The position numbers and the translations under genes were made by a program. A model generated the notes under the pieces. It ran no database searches and was not told the DNA's origin. It saw nothing but the letters and a program-made list of their open reading frames with translations. This document shows, piece by piece, positions 1 to 7,643 of a stretch of 28,382 bases of DNA; within the stretch, counting starts at the first letter, position 1; every line of letters begins with the position of its first letter. This DNA comes from a virus: the IMG/VR virus record IMGVR_UViG_3300031215_000056, positions 1-28,382 of that record, one strand, 5' to 3'.

Positions 1-138
1 GAGCGAGGCGGCGTAGTCGGTGCCTGCTTCGAGGAGCCCGGAGAAGCTGAGGCCGAAGACGCCGTAGCGGAATCTTGCGTGCTTGTCGAATGTGAGGGTG
101 GCCGGGCGGCCTGCGAGTTGGATGGTTATGGTGTTCAT
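1..138 (-). CDS. Partial phage tail-region protein (N-terminal 46 residues)
   Basis: An ATG at 136-138 opens a leftward frame that runs off the window edge without a stop. The visible residues start MNTITIQLAGRPATLTFDKH and continue into a hydrophobic, Gly/Leu-rich stretch. This beginning (a short beta-strand pair followed by a helical part) is compatible with the small tail-assembly or chaperone proteins found downstream of tail-tube genes, but too little is present to name a family. It lies 37 bp beyond the stop of the SGNH protein in the same direction, so it is probably the next gene of the late operon. No Shine-Dalgarno is seen; an A-rich tract precedes the ATG, as in most late genes here. 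Confidence 0.6.
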   Translation of the reverse strand, partial: MNTITIQLAGRPATLTFDKHARFRYGVFGLSFSGLLEAGTDYAASL

Positions 139-175
139 TTTTTTTGTTTGGATCGGATTTAATTCGTAAGTAAAA

Positions 176-2446
176 TTACCACCCGTTGGCACGAAGGGCG
201 GCGTGTATTTGTGCGGCCAATGCCTCATACCCTGCGACAGTCAGATGCACACCGTCAGATGATAGTGAGGCTGCTGGCGTGTCTCGCGCTATCTCCGTTG
301 AGGTCCCTTGACTGACGAGCCAAGCGCGGGAATCAAATGAGTTGTCAGGCCAACGCAAAACAACTGCTTTAGCTTGGTCGACCATCGACTGATAGCGGCC
401 CTGTTTCATGCCGACATATTCACCTGTCTGACCGCCAAGCTCTGTCGCATTGTGGGGGGTCATTACCAGCCAGCGCCCTGTTGTTTGGTTGAGCCGAGAC
501 ACTATATCGTCGAGACTAGCAATCAGTGCATTTGCACTACTGTTTGGAGAAACCACGTTATTGGACGAGACATTATTACGACCTAACCAAAGGACATTAA
601 TCATATCATCCTCTTTCGTTCTAGTTTTGATGGTGTAAACGTCCCCGCTTGTGTGGTTTGGAATCTCTAAAGACCAACCGTGGTGGATTGTTAGCGGAGT
701 AGCACCTGTGCCGTCGTCAGAAAATTCTGTGGGGGATTCCCCGGTTTTCCAGAGGATTTCAAAGCTAGAGGGATTCCAAAGGTCGATGTTCCGGAGATAA
801 ACCACCGTGCCTGTGCAGTCCTCATCAGTGCCGTTTGCCCATAGACGTAGATCGCCGGATGCTGCCGCCGTAAATGTTACCGACGCCTTAGTCCACCCGT
901 CATCAGCACCCCAATAAATGGACGCGTTGGGGTTGTTAGTCTCAATGATTGTGCCGCTTGAAATACCAGCACCGCCAATAGTCACATAAAGAGATGTAAT
1001 ATCCACCGCGTTAGCGTCGGGCTTATAAAATTCAAATTCAAATGTAACAATTTCGCCAGATGTGACAGTGTGGTTGTCAAGGTTCAGATATTTAATAGTC
1101 GTGTCCGAGCCTAAATCCCATTGTAGGCAGTCGTCCGCGCTGACCGAGTTACCATCTGAAATCGAATCAACATTTGCAGTTAGAGTGTCATTTGCTCTAT
1201 GCGCAGTAACGCCTGAAACATCAGTCCCAAAATCGGACGCATAAAGGCCGTCGGTTAATGCGCTAACTATATACGGCTTATATTTATACGCTCCGCCTGT
1301 CGCGCTTGCATCTGTTGCGGGCATTGTTTGACCAGCGGTTAAACTCATCCAAACATAATCTGCATTTTGGAGTTGGTGTTTACCTGTTATATAAATCCTG
1401 TTGGCGTCAGTGGCGAATGCGGTAGAGCCTAGCAACAAACGCTCTTCAAGGTTACCCATTATCACCCCTCCGCGCATTGCGGTCACATGCTCAACAACTC
1501 CCCAAGTTTGGCCGTACGTTTCCCAACTGGTCACATAAGAGCCGTTAAAAATGCGAGACGCGGACTCATTGTAATTATTAAATGCTCTTTGGGTGTAGAG
1601 CGTGATTGGACCAGTGCCCGGCGCATCAGTGCCATTTATTGGGTATGCCAGAAACTCACTAGCTGCTCTTGATGCTGCTTCGTACGAACTGGCAGAGCCA
1701 ATGCCTGCCGATTTCACAGTGCGGCCGTCACCATAGAGTGCTGCGATCTCAGCACCAAAAGCACCAGTTGCAGTCAAGGAGTCGCCCCAGATGACAATAT
1801 TATCACGGTTGGTGGTCGTATTTCGTAAATCTAATATATCGCTTTTGGATGCGGCATTATCAGAAAGAGCGTCGAGCGCGGTCTGGGTGGCCGTGGAGAT
1901 AGGCTTGTTGGCGTCGGAAGTGTTGTCGACGTTAGTGAGTGCGCTGGCGTCGGCTTTAAGGCCAATGGCTGTATCGGCATCGCTCTCGTTTTGGTCCACA
2001 TCACTCTGCACGGCGGCGATCGATGTATCGGCATCGCTCTCGTTTTGATCAACGTCGCTTTGCACGGCGGCGATCGCGGTGTCGGCATCGCTCTCGTTTT
2101 GATCTAGGTCAGCCTGAACGGCGGCGGCTGCCCCTGCTACCTCAAAGGCGCTGTCCGCTGCTGCGCGAGTATAGCCGGTCGAGGTGTTGAGCAGGGTTTG
2201 ATCCGCAACGATCGCGTCAAGTTCGGCAAAGGTGTCGATCTCAGTATCGAGGATCGCTCCCGATGGCAAATCGCTGGCCGCTATAGTCACGGCGCCGGTG
2301 AGGTTGAGCGTCGTGGGCTGGGTCAAACTGCCGTCACTCAGATTGTAGCGCACGGCTGCGGACTGTCCGTCGGCCGAGGTGGCGGCTAGCACGGTGATGG
2401 CTAGCGCGTAGAGTGCGCATGCAATTGGTTTTGATGTGGTTTTCAT
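176..2446 (-). CDS. Signal-peptide-bearing SGNH/GDSL hydrolase, probable tail appendage
   Basis: A 756-residue protein. Residues 1-27 form a classical Sec signal peptide (basic start, hydrophobic core, small residues before the cleavage site). Residues about 110-170 hold three copies of an 18-residue repeat (ADTAIAAVQSDVDQNESD) likely to form a coiled coil, followed by a TNVDNTSDANKPIS stretch typical of phage tail fibres. An SGNH esterase follows: block I IWGDS with Ser223, a GRNN motif (Asn624) and the final block DGVHLT with Asp731 and His734. The long gap between the blocks includes a beta-rich insert (about 420-560) that could bind carbohydrate. Known SGNH enzymes remove acetyl or acyl groups from polysaccharides, so a role in deacetylating host capsule or LPS during adsorption is the likely inference. 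The gene lies among tail genes. The signal peptide is odd for a virion protein; secretion as a free enzyme is the alternative. Confidence 0.8.
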   Translation of the reverse strand: MKTTSKPIACALYALAITVLAATSADGQSAAVRYNLSDGSLTQPTTLNLTGAVTIAASDLPSGAILDTEIDTFAELDAIVADQTLLNTSTGYTRAAADSAFEVAGAAAAVQADLDQNESDADTAIAAVQSDVDQNESDADTSIAAVQSDVDQNESDADTAIGLKADASALTNVDNTSDANKPISTATQTALDALSDNAASKSDILDLRNTTTNRDNIVIWGDSLTATGAFGAEIAALYGDGRTVKSAGIGSASSYEAASRAASEFLAYPINGTDAPGTGPITLYTQRAFNNYNESASRIFNGSYVTSWETYGQTWGVVEHVTAMRGGVIMGNLEERLLLGSTAFATDANRIYITGKHQLQNADYVWMSLTAGQTMPATDASATGGAYKYKPYIVSALTDGLYASDFGTDVSGVTAHRANDTLTANVDSISDGNSVSADDCLQWDLGSDTTIKYLNLDNHTVTSGEIVTFEFEFYKPDANAVDITSLYVTIGGAGISSGTIIETNNPNASIYWGADDGWTKASVTFTAAASGDLRLWANGTDEDCTGTVVYLRNIDLWNPSSFEILWKTGESPTEFSDDGTGATPLTIHHGWSLEIPNHTSGDVYTIKTRTKEDDMINVLWLGRNNVSSNNVVSPNSSANALIASLDDIVSRLNQTTGRWLVMTPHNATELGGQTGEYVGMKQGRYQSMVDQAKAVVLRWPDNSFDSRAWLVSQGTSTEIARDTPAASLSSDGVHLTVAGYEALAAQIHAALRANGW
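1967..2128 (-). repeat. 54-bp tandem repeat, about 3 copies, inside the SGNH gene
   Basis: The segment GTATCGGCATCGCTCTCG (or a one-base variant) starts at 1971, 2025 and 2079, exactly 54 bp apart. Each unit encodes the same 18 residues of the predicted coiled coil. Because the period is a multiple of three, copy-number changes would lengthen or shorten the shaft without a frameshift. The third copy diverges towards its end. Confidence 0.85.
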
Positions 2447-2475
2447 AATGGTTTAATTTTCCGTTGAGGTTTGAT

Positions 2476-3246
2476 TTAGAGGACTCGGATCCAGATTTTT
2501 TCGTTGGTCGACGCGGCGTAGTCGTCTGGACGGACGATGCCTTGGGCGGCGGCTTCGCCGTTGGTTCCCGCCTGCAAACGCCAAAATTGGAGCGCACCGG
2601 AGATGACGATGGCGACCTTAGAATTTACGGCTAGCTCGGTAGTGGCTATGGAGTCGAGGTCGGTGGCGGTGCCTCCGGTTAGGCCGGTAAAATCTCGGAG
2701 GTCGTGGGTGCTGGCGGCGAGTGTGCGGTAGGCATCGAGCTGGGTGGTAGTGACATAGTCGGGATCGATCACGGCGGGGGTGCTGGTGGGGCCGGTCCCG
2801 TCCTGCACGATTTCGACTTGACCCCAGCCTAGGGAGACGAGGGAGCCGTCGTCCATCACTGCGGAGATGACTAGCCAGGCTGGGCCGATTGCGATGTTCG
2901 TCTCGGTGTCGGCAAAGACAAAGGTGACGTGCTGGGCGGTTGTGGCGGCCCACTGGGCTGCCGTAAATGTCACGGCATCGAGGGTAGTAATGGTGTCGGC
3001 CATGAGGGCGGCGGCTTCGGCGGCGGGTGCCGATCCGGAGACAAGTGCTTTGACCTCGAGGGTGATGTTGGCGACATTGGTGAGATCGTAGGGCGTGGAG
3101 CCGCTCTCCATGATGCCGACCTCGATTTGCACGTCTACTCCGGCGGGGATCTTGAGCTGCTTGGATGTGAGGGCGTCGATCCAGCTGCCCTGGTCGACAA
3201 ATGCGTTTACGGGGAGGCGGTAGCGAGTTTTTGCGAGTGTGGTCAT
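2476..3246 (-). CDS. Phage tail/baseplate-type structural protein
   Basis: A 256-residue, beta-rich protein without a signal peptide. Residues 1-130 read as a beta-sandwich (VDVQIEVGIME, ANITLEVKAL, HVTFVFADTETN, AWLVISAVMDDG), a pattern common in upper baseplate or tail-tip proteins. Residues about 160-256 form a second small domain ending KIWIRVL. Its QFWRLQAGTN and RPDDYAAST segments resemble a module often placed at the C-terminus of phage tail-tip or receptor-binding subunits. The gene lies 29 bp upstream of the SGNH appendage gene and 12 bp after the preceding tail gene, so it may be the protein that anchors the appendage (inference). No catalytic motif is visible. The exact family is uncertain. 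Confidence 0.7.
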   Translation of the reverse strand: MTTLAKTRYRLPVNAFVDQGSWIDALTSKQLKIPAGVDVQIEVGIMESGSTPYDLTNVANITLEVKALVSGSAPAAEAAALMADTITTLDAVTFTAAQWAATTAQHVTFVFADTETNIAIGPAWLVISAVMDDGSLVSLGWGQVEIVQDGTGPTSTPAVIDPDYVTTTQLDAYRTLAASTHDLRDFTGLTGGTATDLDSIATTELAVNSKVAIVISGALQFWRLQAGTNGEAAAQGIVRPDDYAASTNEKIWIRVL

Positions 3247-3258
3247 AATGTGGGAGGC

Positions 3259-3690
3259 TTAGAATTTTGTGAGTCGCGAGATTTGGAGGCGGCCGCCGGT
3301 GAGGCGGTAGGTGTGCTCGGTGCGGGAGCCTTTGATGTTGGAATCTTGGATCTCGATAAATGGGGTCGTCAGGTAACGGACGGCTCCGTTGTTTAGGGTG
3401 ACTTCGCAGACCATGTCATCGGCGGTGGGCAGGTCGGCTGGGTGGAGGATTAAAAAATCTTGCGCGCTCTCGATGTCGAGATGCTCCCGCCAGACCGTAA
3501 ATGAGCCCTGCCAAGTCACGTTGCCGCGATTAAAAATTTTGGCGGTGTCCGCGCGGAGGAAAGAAACTGTCTCTAGGATAGGGCCGCCTGCGACACGTAA
3601 ACCGGACGGGCCGCGCGCCTCGACGGGCCCACCGACGCCGAGGGCGACGAAGGTGGGCGATCCAGTTTTCGTAAAGCGGACGGATTTCAT
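3259..3690 (-). CDS. Hypothetical tail protein
   Basis: A 143-residue protein lying between the tail-tube-like gene and the baseplate-type gene, in the same direction. It is beta-rich, with a conserved-looking core FTVWREHLDIESAQDFLILH and a C-terminus rich in Arg, Thr and Gly. There is no signal peptide, membrane segment or recognised enzyme motif. Size and position would suit a tail-completion, tail-terminator or tail-tube-associated protein, but this is context only. The start at 3690 is the only good ATG. It has no Shine-Dalgarno, and a heptanucleotide repeat tract (3700-3734) lies directly upstream. Confidence 0.7.
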   Translation of the reverse strand: MKSVRFTKTGSPTFVALGVGGPVEARGPSGLRVAGGPILETVSFLRADTAKIFNRGNVTWQGSFTVWREHLDIESAQDFLILHPADLPTADDMVCEVTLNNGAVRYLTTPFIEIQDSNIKGSRTEHTYRLTGGRLQISRLTKF

Positions 3691-3699
3691 AATTCAACA

Positions 3700-3734
3700 A
3701 TGACTAATTGATAATTACTAATGACTAATCATTG
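3700..3734. repeat. Degenerate heptanucleotide tandem repeat downstream of tail-tube gene
   Basis: Five 7-bp units read in order ATGACTA, ATTGATA, ATTACTA, ATGACTA, ATCATTG. The tract fills the gap between the tail-tube-like gene stop (3739) and the next start (3690). It is AT-rich in a GC-rich region and belongs to the short tandem heptamer type known from intergenic DNA of some bacteria. Confidence 0.65.
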
Positions 3735-3738
3735 AGAG

Positions 3739-4653
3739 CTAGGCGACTACTCCGACTGAGAAAAGGGCATCGTTGTCTCCGGTAGTTTGGCGGCGGGCGG
3801 TGCGGAATGTGAGCGCCTGAGTGCGGTAGGTGTCGCTGCCGTATGCGTAGCCGCCCGGCTCGGCAGAGCAGTCTTGTAGGACTACGGAGGGGTCGCCGGT
3901 GGCACCGCCCGCGATGGTGAGATCGTAGCGAGCGGCCTCTTTGCCGATGCCACCGCCAAACCCGATGAGGGTGGTCAGGGCGCTTTCGGCCATGGCTGGC
4001 GGGATGAATGTGGCGCTCACCCGCAGATCTTGCAGCGCCATGCCGACGATGCCGAGGCCGTCGATGCGATTTTCGGAGAGCGTCATATCAAAACTGATCG
4101 TGTAGCCCTCGCTACTGTGGTAGGTCGCGCCGTTATAGCTAGCGGTGTAGGCCGCGTTTAGGACCTTGGTGAGATCGAGGCCGGTGAGTGATGCGCCAGT
4201 GGCATCGGTGCCAAAGGCCAGGTAACTGGCTAGGGCGTCGACGTCGCTTTCGTTTGCGATCAGGCAGGTGATGGTCATCTCGCCAAATTGGCTGCCGCTG
4301 CCGGAGAGCAAAATATCGGACATCGATGTGATGGCGGCATTGGAAAACGTGATAGGGAAGCCAGTTGTCGGCGTGAGCACGGCGGCGGCGTCAGCTGCTC
4401 CGAAAATGTCGGTGCCGATGGTTGTGCTGGCATAAGGGAAGAGCACGGAGAGATTATCCCACTGTGTGGGGGTGCCGGAGATCTCAACTGTCTTGCCGAT
4501 GAGCAACTCTTTGACGATGCCAAAAGCATCGATCATGCGAGTCTCTTTCTCCATGTTGAGATTTACGGTGAGGCCGTTTTCAAAGAAAAAGGAGCCGCCG
4601 TCGAGTGTGAGTGAGGCGGGACCTTTGCGAATGGTTGAGCGATCGATGGACAT
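3739..4653 (-). CDS. Phage major tail tube protein-like
   Basis: A 304-residue, strongly beta-rich protein with low Cys and Trp content and many Thr, Ala and Gly residues, typical of virion tube subunits. Alternating hydrophobic strands are visible (PASLTLDGGSFFF, TVNLNMEKETRMID, KELLIGKTVEISG, EMTITCLIANESD). The duplicated strand pattern around 60-170 and 190-300 matches the two-sheet fold of long-tail tube proteins. It lies after the tail-terminator-like genes and before the tail-tip genes, which is the expected slot. No contractile sheath gene is seen next to it, so a non-contractile tail is inferred. It is flanked on both sides by heptamer repeat tracts. An alternative reading is a generic beta-sandwich tail protein. 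Confidence 0.65.
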   Translation of the reverse strand: MSIDRSTIRKGPASLTLDGGSFFFENGLTVNLNMEKETRMIDAFGIVKELLIGKTVEISGTPTQWDNLSVLFPYASTTIGTDIFGAADAAAVLTPTTGFPITFSNAAITSMSDILLSGSGSQFGEMTITCLIANESDVDALASYLAFGTDATGASLTGLDLTKVLNAAYTASYNGATYHSSEGYTISFDMTLSENRIDGLGIVGMALQDLRVSATFIPPAMAESALTTLIGFGGGIGKEAARYDLTIAGGATGDPSVVLQDCSAEPGGYAYGSDTYRTQALTFRTARRQTTGDNDALFSVGVVA

Positions 4654-4662
4654 AATATTTTA

Positions 4663-4703
4663 GAATTAAGAATTAAGAATTAGGAATGAAGAATGGAGAA
4701 TTG
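4663..4703. repeat. Heptanucleotide tandem repeat upstream of tail-tube gene
   Basis: Consecutive 7-bp units are GAATTAA, GAATTAA, GAATTAG, GAATGAA, GAATGGA and a partial GAATTG. The tract lies between the small gene ending at 4720 and the tail-tube start at 4653. Its sequence differs from the tract at 3700-3734 but the period is the same. Confidence 0.8.
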
Positions 4704-4719
4704 TGTATGGATGACAGTC

Positions 4720-4896
4720 CTAGGAAGCTTTGGGCTTGCCTGCGGATTCGGCGACTTGCGCGGCGTGGGCGGCTTGGCGTTTGGCTTCGCGGTCTTTGAG
4801 CGTCTTGGCGTCGGCTTCGTGTTGGGTTGCGGCTTTTTCGCAGAGGGCTTTGTTTGGATCCTCGGCGATGGCGGGAGTTGGTTTTGCTGGTTTCAT
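4720..4896 (-). CDS. Small charged helical protein in tail cluster
   Basis: A 58-residue frame from the ATG at 4894-4896 to a TAG at 4720-4722. It begins MKPAKPTPAIAEDPNK and continues as a charged, Ala/Lys-rich helix with no hydrophobic segment. Third codon positions are GC-rich, as in the neighbouring genes. It fits a gap that would otherwise be about 280 bp of empty DNA in a tightly packed operon. Its position between tail-terminator and tail-tube genes resembles the small linker genes of Mu-like phages, but no function can be assigned. An overlapping rightward frame in the same interval looks like a shadow. Confidence 0.6.
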   Translation of the reverse strand: MKPAKPTPAIAEDPNKALCEKAATQHEADAKTLKDREAKRQAAHAAQVAESAGKPKAS

Positions 4897-4937
4897 TTTA
4901 TCGGTGGGTTGGATTGTGAGTGGTTTTTTTTTTGTGA

Positions 4938-5405
4938 TTATTCGGGCCGGGCTTGGAGCCCGGCGGCGGTTTCAAAATTGACTCCGAAGCTGCGGTAGCC
5001 CTCGGGGGCATCCTCTACTGTGAGGGCGTTGCTTTGTGCGATGACCATGCAGTGTTGGCCGTCGAAGAGATTGAGATTAAACTGGTGTAGTGAGCGCAGG
5101 ATGCGCTCTGCGATTTCGATGGCGGTGGCGCCTTGGTTTACGATGGGGCTCTCGGCGATTAGTATCGCGATCTCGATGCTGTCAAAATACGGGCCTGGGA
5201 GATTTGGCCGCGACACACGTGGCACGGGGTAGCGGACGATGATCGAGACGCCGATCTCGTCGACGGCTTTTTGCACCTCATACTCGGTCTCGGCCTGATC
5301 CTCTGAGAGCACGCCGAGGGAGTCGCCAGCGAAGAGCGTGATGAGGCGGATGCGGACGAGCTCTTGGATTTGCTCGAGGGTGGAGGTGGAGGTTGATTTG
5401 CTCAT
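4938..5405 (-). CDS. Mu gp37-like / tail terminator-type protein
   Basis: A 155-residue protein. The N-terminal region has a helix containing ELVRIRLITLF. A repeated strand pattern follows (GVSIIVRYPVPRV, SIEIAILIAESPI), then the helix AIEIAERILRSLHQF and a closing strand (YRSFGVNFETA). This layout matches the DUF1834/gp37-like and tail-terminator proteins that cap the tail tube at the head-proximal end. It starts one base before the virion-morphogenesis gene ends (5405/5406), indicating translational coupling. A GC-rich 8-bp hairpin (4946-4964) lies in its last codons. Family assignment is from pattern and position. Confidence 0.6.
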   Translation of the reverse strand: MSKSTSTSTLEQIQELVRIRLITLFAGDSLGVLSEDQAETEYEVQKAVDEIGVSIIVRYPVPRVSRPNLPGPYFDSIEIAILIAESPIVNQGATAIEIAERILRSLHQFNLNLFDGQHCMVIAQSNALTVEDAPEGYRSFGVNFETAAGLQARPE

Positions 5406-5990
5406 CTAGTTGGTCTGTCTGGCGATGTAGTCCTGAGCGGCCTCGACGAGGGCGCGGCCTGACTCGGCCTCGGTGGGGAGGGCGGTGGGATCTTTGGGCA
5501 CGGTGACTTTGGGCGTGAGAAAGTAAAAAAATCTTAGGGAGTCGTCGCCTTGCGATTGGACCAGGAAGCCGCCGGGCTTGCTGCCTTTGCGCGGGATAAA
5601 AAAGAGATTAGGCACGGTGCCCGCTGAGGCGCGGACGCCGTAAACGGACTCGTCCATGGGGATGGCTAGGAATTTACTGCGGCGCGGGGTGATGGTGGCA
5701 CCGTAGATTTTTGCCGCGATGGCGGGATCGCCGATGGCGATGGTGGCGTTGCTGGTAGTGGCTCCGGTGTAGGAGGTGGCGCGTCGGATGCGCGCCCAGA
5801 AGTTTGTCTTCTTCCATCCGCGCTTGTTGGGCTTTTGGTTTTTGCGCAGGAAATGGCGATGCAGGGTTTGTTCATGGGTTTTTCCTAGCACTTGCATGAG
5901 GCCCTGGCGGCGGGGGCCGTCCACGGTGGAGGCGAGCCGGGCAAGTTCGGCTTGGGTCGCTTCGTCTGTGACTGTGATTTTTGATTTCAA
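5406..5990 (-). CDS. Phage virion morphogenesis / tail completion protein (Mu gpG-like)
   Basis: A 194-residue protein with a basic N-terminal half: a helix with QGLMQVLGKTHEQTLHRHF and a conserved-type KRGWKKTNFWARIRRAT segment. It then has short strands (ATIAIGDPAIAAKIYG, GATITPRRSKFLAIPM) and a C-terminal helix (ALVEAAQDYIARQ). This pattern matches the virion morphogenesis proteins (Mu gpG, P2 gpS-like tail completion) needed for head-tail joining. The best start is a TTG at 5988-5990; no ATG is available until residue 32. A GATC-repeat element (6018-6048) lies just upstream. Confidence 0.75.
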   Translation of the reverse strand: MKSKITVTDEATQAELARLASTVDGPRRQGLMQVLGKTHEQTLHRHFLRKNQKPNKRGWKKTNFWARIRRATSYTGATTSNATIAIGDPAIAAKIYGATITPRRSKFLAIPMDESVYGVRASAGTVPNLFFIPRKGSKPGGFLVQSQGDDSLRFFYFLTPKVTVPKDPTALPTEAESGRALVEAAQDYIARQTN

Positions 5991-6017
5991 AAGGTTTGGA
6001 GGTGGGAAGGTTTCGAG

Positions 6018-6048
6018 GATCGGTCGGATCAGACTGATCGGACTGATC
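6018..6048. repeat. GATC 9-bp repeat element, copy 1
   Basis: Four GATC tetramers occur exactly 9 bp apart (6018, 6027, 6036, 6045) with five-base spacers GGTCG, AGACT, GGACT. The two halves (6018-6030 and 6036-6048) form an imperfect inverted repeat with a 5-base loop. The element lies between the minor head gene and the virion-morphogenesis gene. Confidence 0.85.
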
Positions 6049-6058
6049 TTTTATTTTG

Positions 6059-6853
6059 CTAGGTGAGTGAGGCTTTTAGACCTTGGATGACTACGCCGGG
6101 AAAGAGGGTTTTGAGGGTATCGATCATGCCGGGGTTGAGGCCTCGGATGCTTTGCTGGTTGGCGGCGTTGTAGCTGGGGTCGGCTGAGGGTTGCGGTGCG
6201 GGATCGTCTGCGGTGATGACGCCGAGGGCGATGGCTTCGCGGCGGCTAATGGCAGCGACGCCCATGCCGCTCCCGAAATTGAATGGGGGATAGGGGCGAC
6301 CGAATCGGCTGATCGCTATCCAGATCGGTGCGTTGACCAGGGCGATCATGCGGCCGCCGTATAGGGTGCCGCCGTTGGCTGACCAAATGCTATTCCAGTC
6401 GCGGCGCTCTTCGCGGCCTTCGACGCGGATCAGCTCTTGGGCGGGGAATGCTTCGAGAAGCTCGGGAGTTTGCTGGGCTTTGTGCCTGCCAAACGAGGTG
6501 GCCTCCTCCATTTGGAAATCGTAGATTAACTCTAAGCGGCGGCGGCTAGTGATGTCGGTTAGGGCACCAGAGTCTCCGGGAGCGGCGCCGAGGTTTTTGC
6601 GCATGTCGGAGACGAAGCGAGACCGATCGGCAAAGGCGTCTGCCGGGTTGAGCGTGAGCGCCTCATCGAGGATGCCCTGCATGTCGGAGAGAGTGCGCAT
6701 CTCGGTGATCGTCGAGGAGAAAAACGCGCGGTCCGTGATCTCGCTCGGCACCTCTGCCCACTGCGCTGAGTTCAAGGCCGAGGCAACCGGCGTCTTGGAG
6801 CCCAGGCGGTCGACGGCGTCGGCGAAGGGAGCTATGTTGGCGTTTAGTTTCAT
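6059..6853 (-). CDS. Phage minor head / head morphogenesis protein (Mu gpF-like)
   Basis: A 264-residue protein. The N-terminal half is helical and charged. The core around 110-160 reads like the DFQMEEATSFGRHKAQQTPE segment typical of minor head proteins, followed by EELIR/ERRDW. The segment around 175-200 (APIWIAISRFGRPYPPF) corresponds to the part that in many gpF proteins holds a Cys-containing motif; here the cysteines are absent. The gene follows dam by 3 bp and is probably translated with it. In Mu the F gene lies next to the portal, whereas here it lies downstream of the capsid gene, so its identity is less certain than that of the terminase or portal. Confidence 0.7.
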   Translation of the reverse strand: MKLNANIAPFADAVDRLGSKTPVASALNSAQWAEVPSEITDRAFFSSTITEMRTLSDMQGILDEALTLNPADAFADRSRFVSDMRKNLGAAPGDSGALTDITSRRRLELIYDFQMEEATSFGRHKAQQTPELLEAFPAQELIRVEGREERRDWNSIWSANGGTLYGGRMIALVNAPIWIAISRFGRPYPPFNFGSGMGVAAISRREAIALGVITADDPAPQPSADPSYNAANQQSIRGLNPGMIDTLKTLFPGVVIQGLKASLT

Positions 6854-6856
6854 GGG

Positions 6857-7630
6857 TTAAAAACTGGTGGCAATTAACTCTGAGAATCTAGAAGAGGAGG
6901 CTTTGATTGAGGCGGTGGTTTGCAGGTGCTTTTTGATGTAGCCATGCAGCAGGTCGCGCGTCTCGGCAGAGTCGTTTAGCGTGAGTATCCAGTGGCCTTT
7001 GATCTTTTTTAGCGCGGCGATTAGGTCGCTGGCTTGTTCGATGGTCCAAGCGGTGTATCCGACTGACTTAGACTTGGGAGCAACGTAAGGCGGATCTAAA
7101 AAGAAGAGGGTCTCGGGCGAGTCGTAATTTTTTAGCATGCGCTCCCATGAGATGTTTTCGATCATTACTCGGTCGAGCCGCTGAGATGCGTTGAGTAAGG
7201 CTTGCTGCTTGTTTATTAGAGAGGTTGTAGCTCCCCCCTTCGATAAGATTGTAACGCCGTAAGAGTCATTATTGCCCCCGAAGCTAAGCGTATTAATAAA
7301 AATATAATCGGCGGCGCGTTGGACTTCAGTTCGGGTGCCTTTCTCGTCGCGGGCTTCGTAAAAATCAGCGCGAGAATTGATGCGGAAATCAAGCTCGGCG
7401 CAGACGGCATCGGCATGGTAGCGCACTTGCTTAAACGCGTTGGAAAGCTCGCCATCGAGATCGTTGTAGCACTCAACCTTGCTGCGCTCTTTGCCAAAGA
7501 GCACGGCTGCCCCGCCGCCGAATACTTCGCAGTAGAGCGTGTGCGGCTGCGAGGCAATCAGCGGGAGCAGGTGCTTGAGTAGGCGACTCTTGCCCCCGGC
7601 GCGGCTGATAAATGGTTTAGGTTTTGGCAT
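6857..7630 (-). CDS. dam: Dam-family DNA adenine N6-methyltransferase
   Basis: A 257-residue class D12 (Dam-type) methyltransferase that transfers a methyl group from S-adenosylmethionine to adenine N6. The FISRAGGKSRL start (residues 7-17) and the VFGGGAAVLF motif (36-45) bind the cofactor. NDLDGELSNAFKQVR (56-70) is the usual acidic motif and LDPPY (178-182) is the catalytic DPPY motif. Length is close to that of Dam enzymes. The family often methylates GATC, but specificity cannot be read from the motifs alone. It is inserted between the connector gene and the minor head gene, in the same direction. A four-GATC repeat element (7644-7674) lies 13 bp before its start, suggesting possible autoregulation (inference). 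It could protect the phage from restriction, as other phage methylases do. Confidence 0.92.
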   Translation of the reverse strand: MPKPKPFISRAGGKSRLLKHLLPLIASQPHTLYCEVFGGGAAVLFGKERSKVECYNDLDGELSNAFKQVRYHADAVCAELDFRINSRADFYEARDEKGTRTEVQRAADYIFINTLSFGGNNDSYGVTILSKGGATTSLINKQQALLNASQRLDRVMIENISWERMLKNYDSPETLFFLDPPYVAPKSKSVGYTAWTIEQASDLIAALKKIKGHWILTLNDSAETRDLLHGYIKKHLQTTASIKASSSRFSELIATSF

Positions 7631-7643
7631 GTGCTTTTTTTTT

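Noticed and set aside
1967-2128. Regular 54-bp repeats considered as CRISPR-like
   Set aside because: Units are contiguous, in frame and encode a repeated coiled coil; there are no unique spacers and no cas genes.
4946-4964. GC-rich hairpin at the end of the gp37-like gene as a terminator
   Set aside because: On the leftward RNA it is followed by A residues, not U; it also lies within coding sequence.
4693-4998. Rightward frame of 101 codons rich in Gly, Phe and Cys
   Set aside because: Overlaps a better leftward 58-residue gene and the end of the gp37-like gene; composition is that of an antisense shadow.
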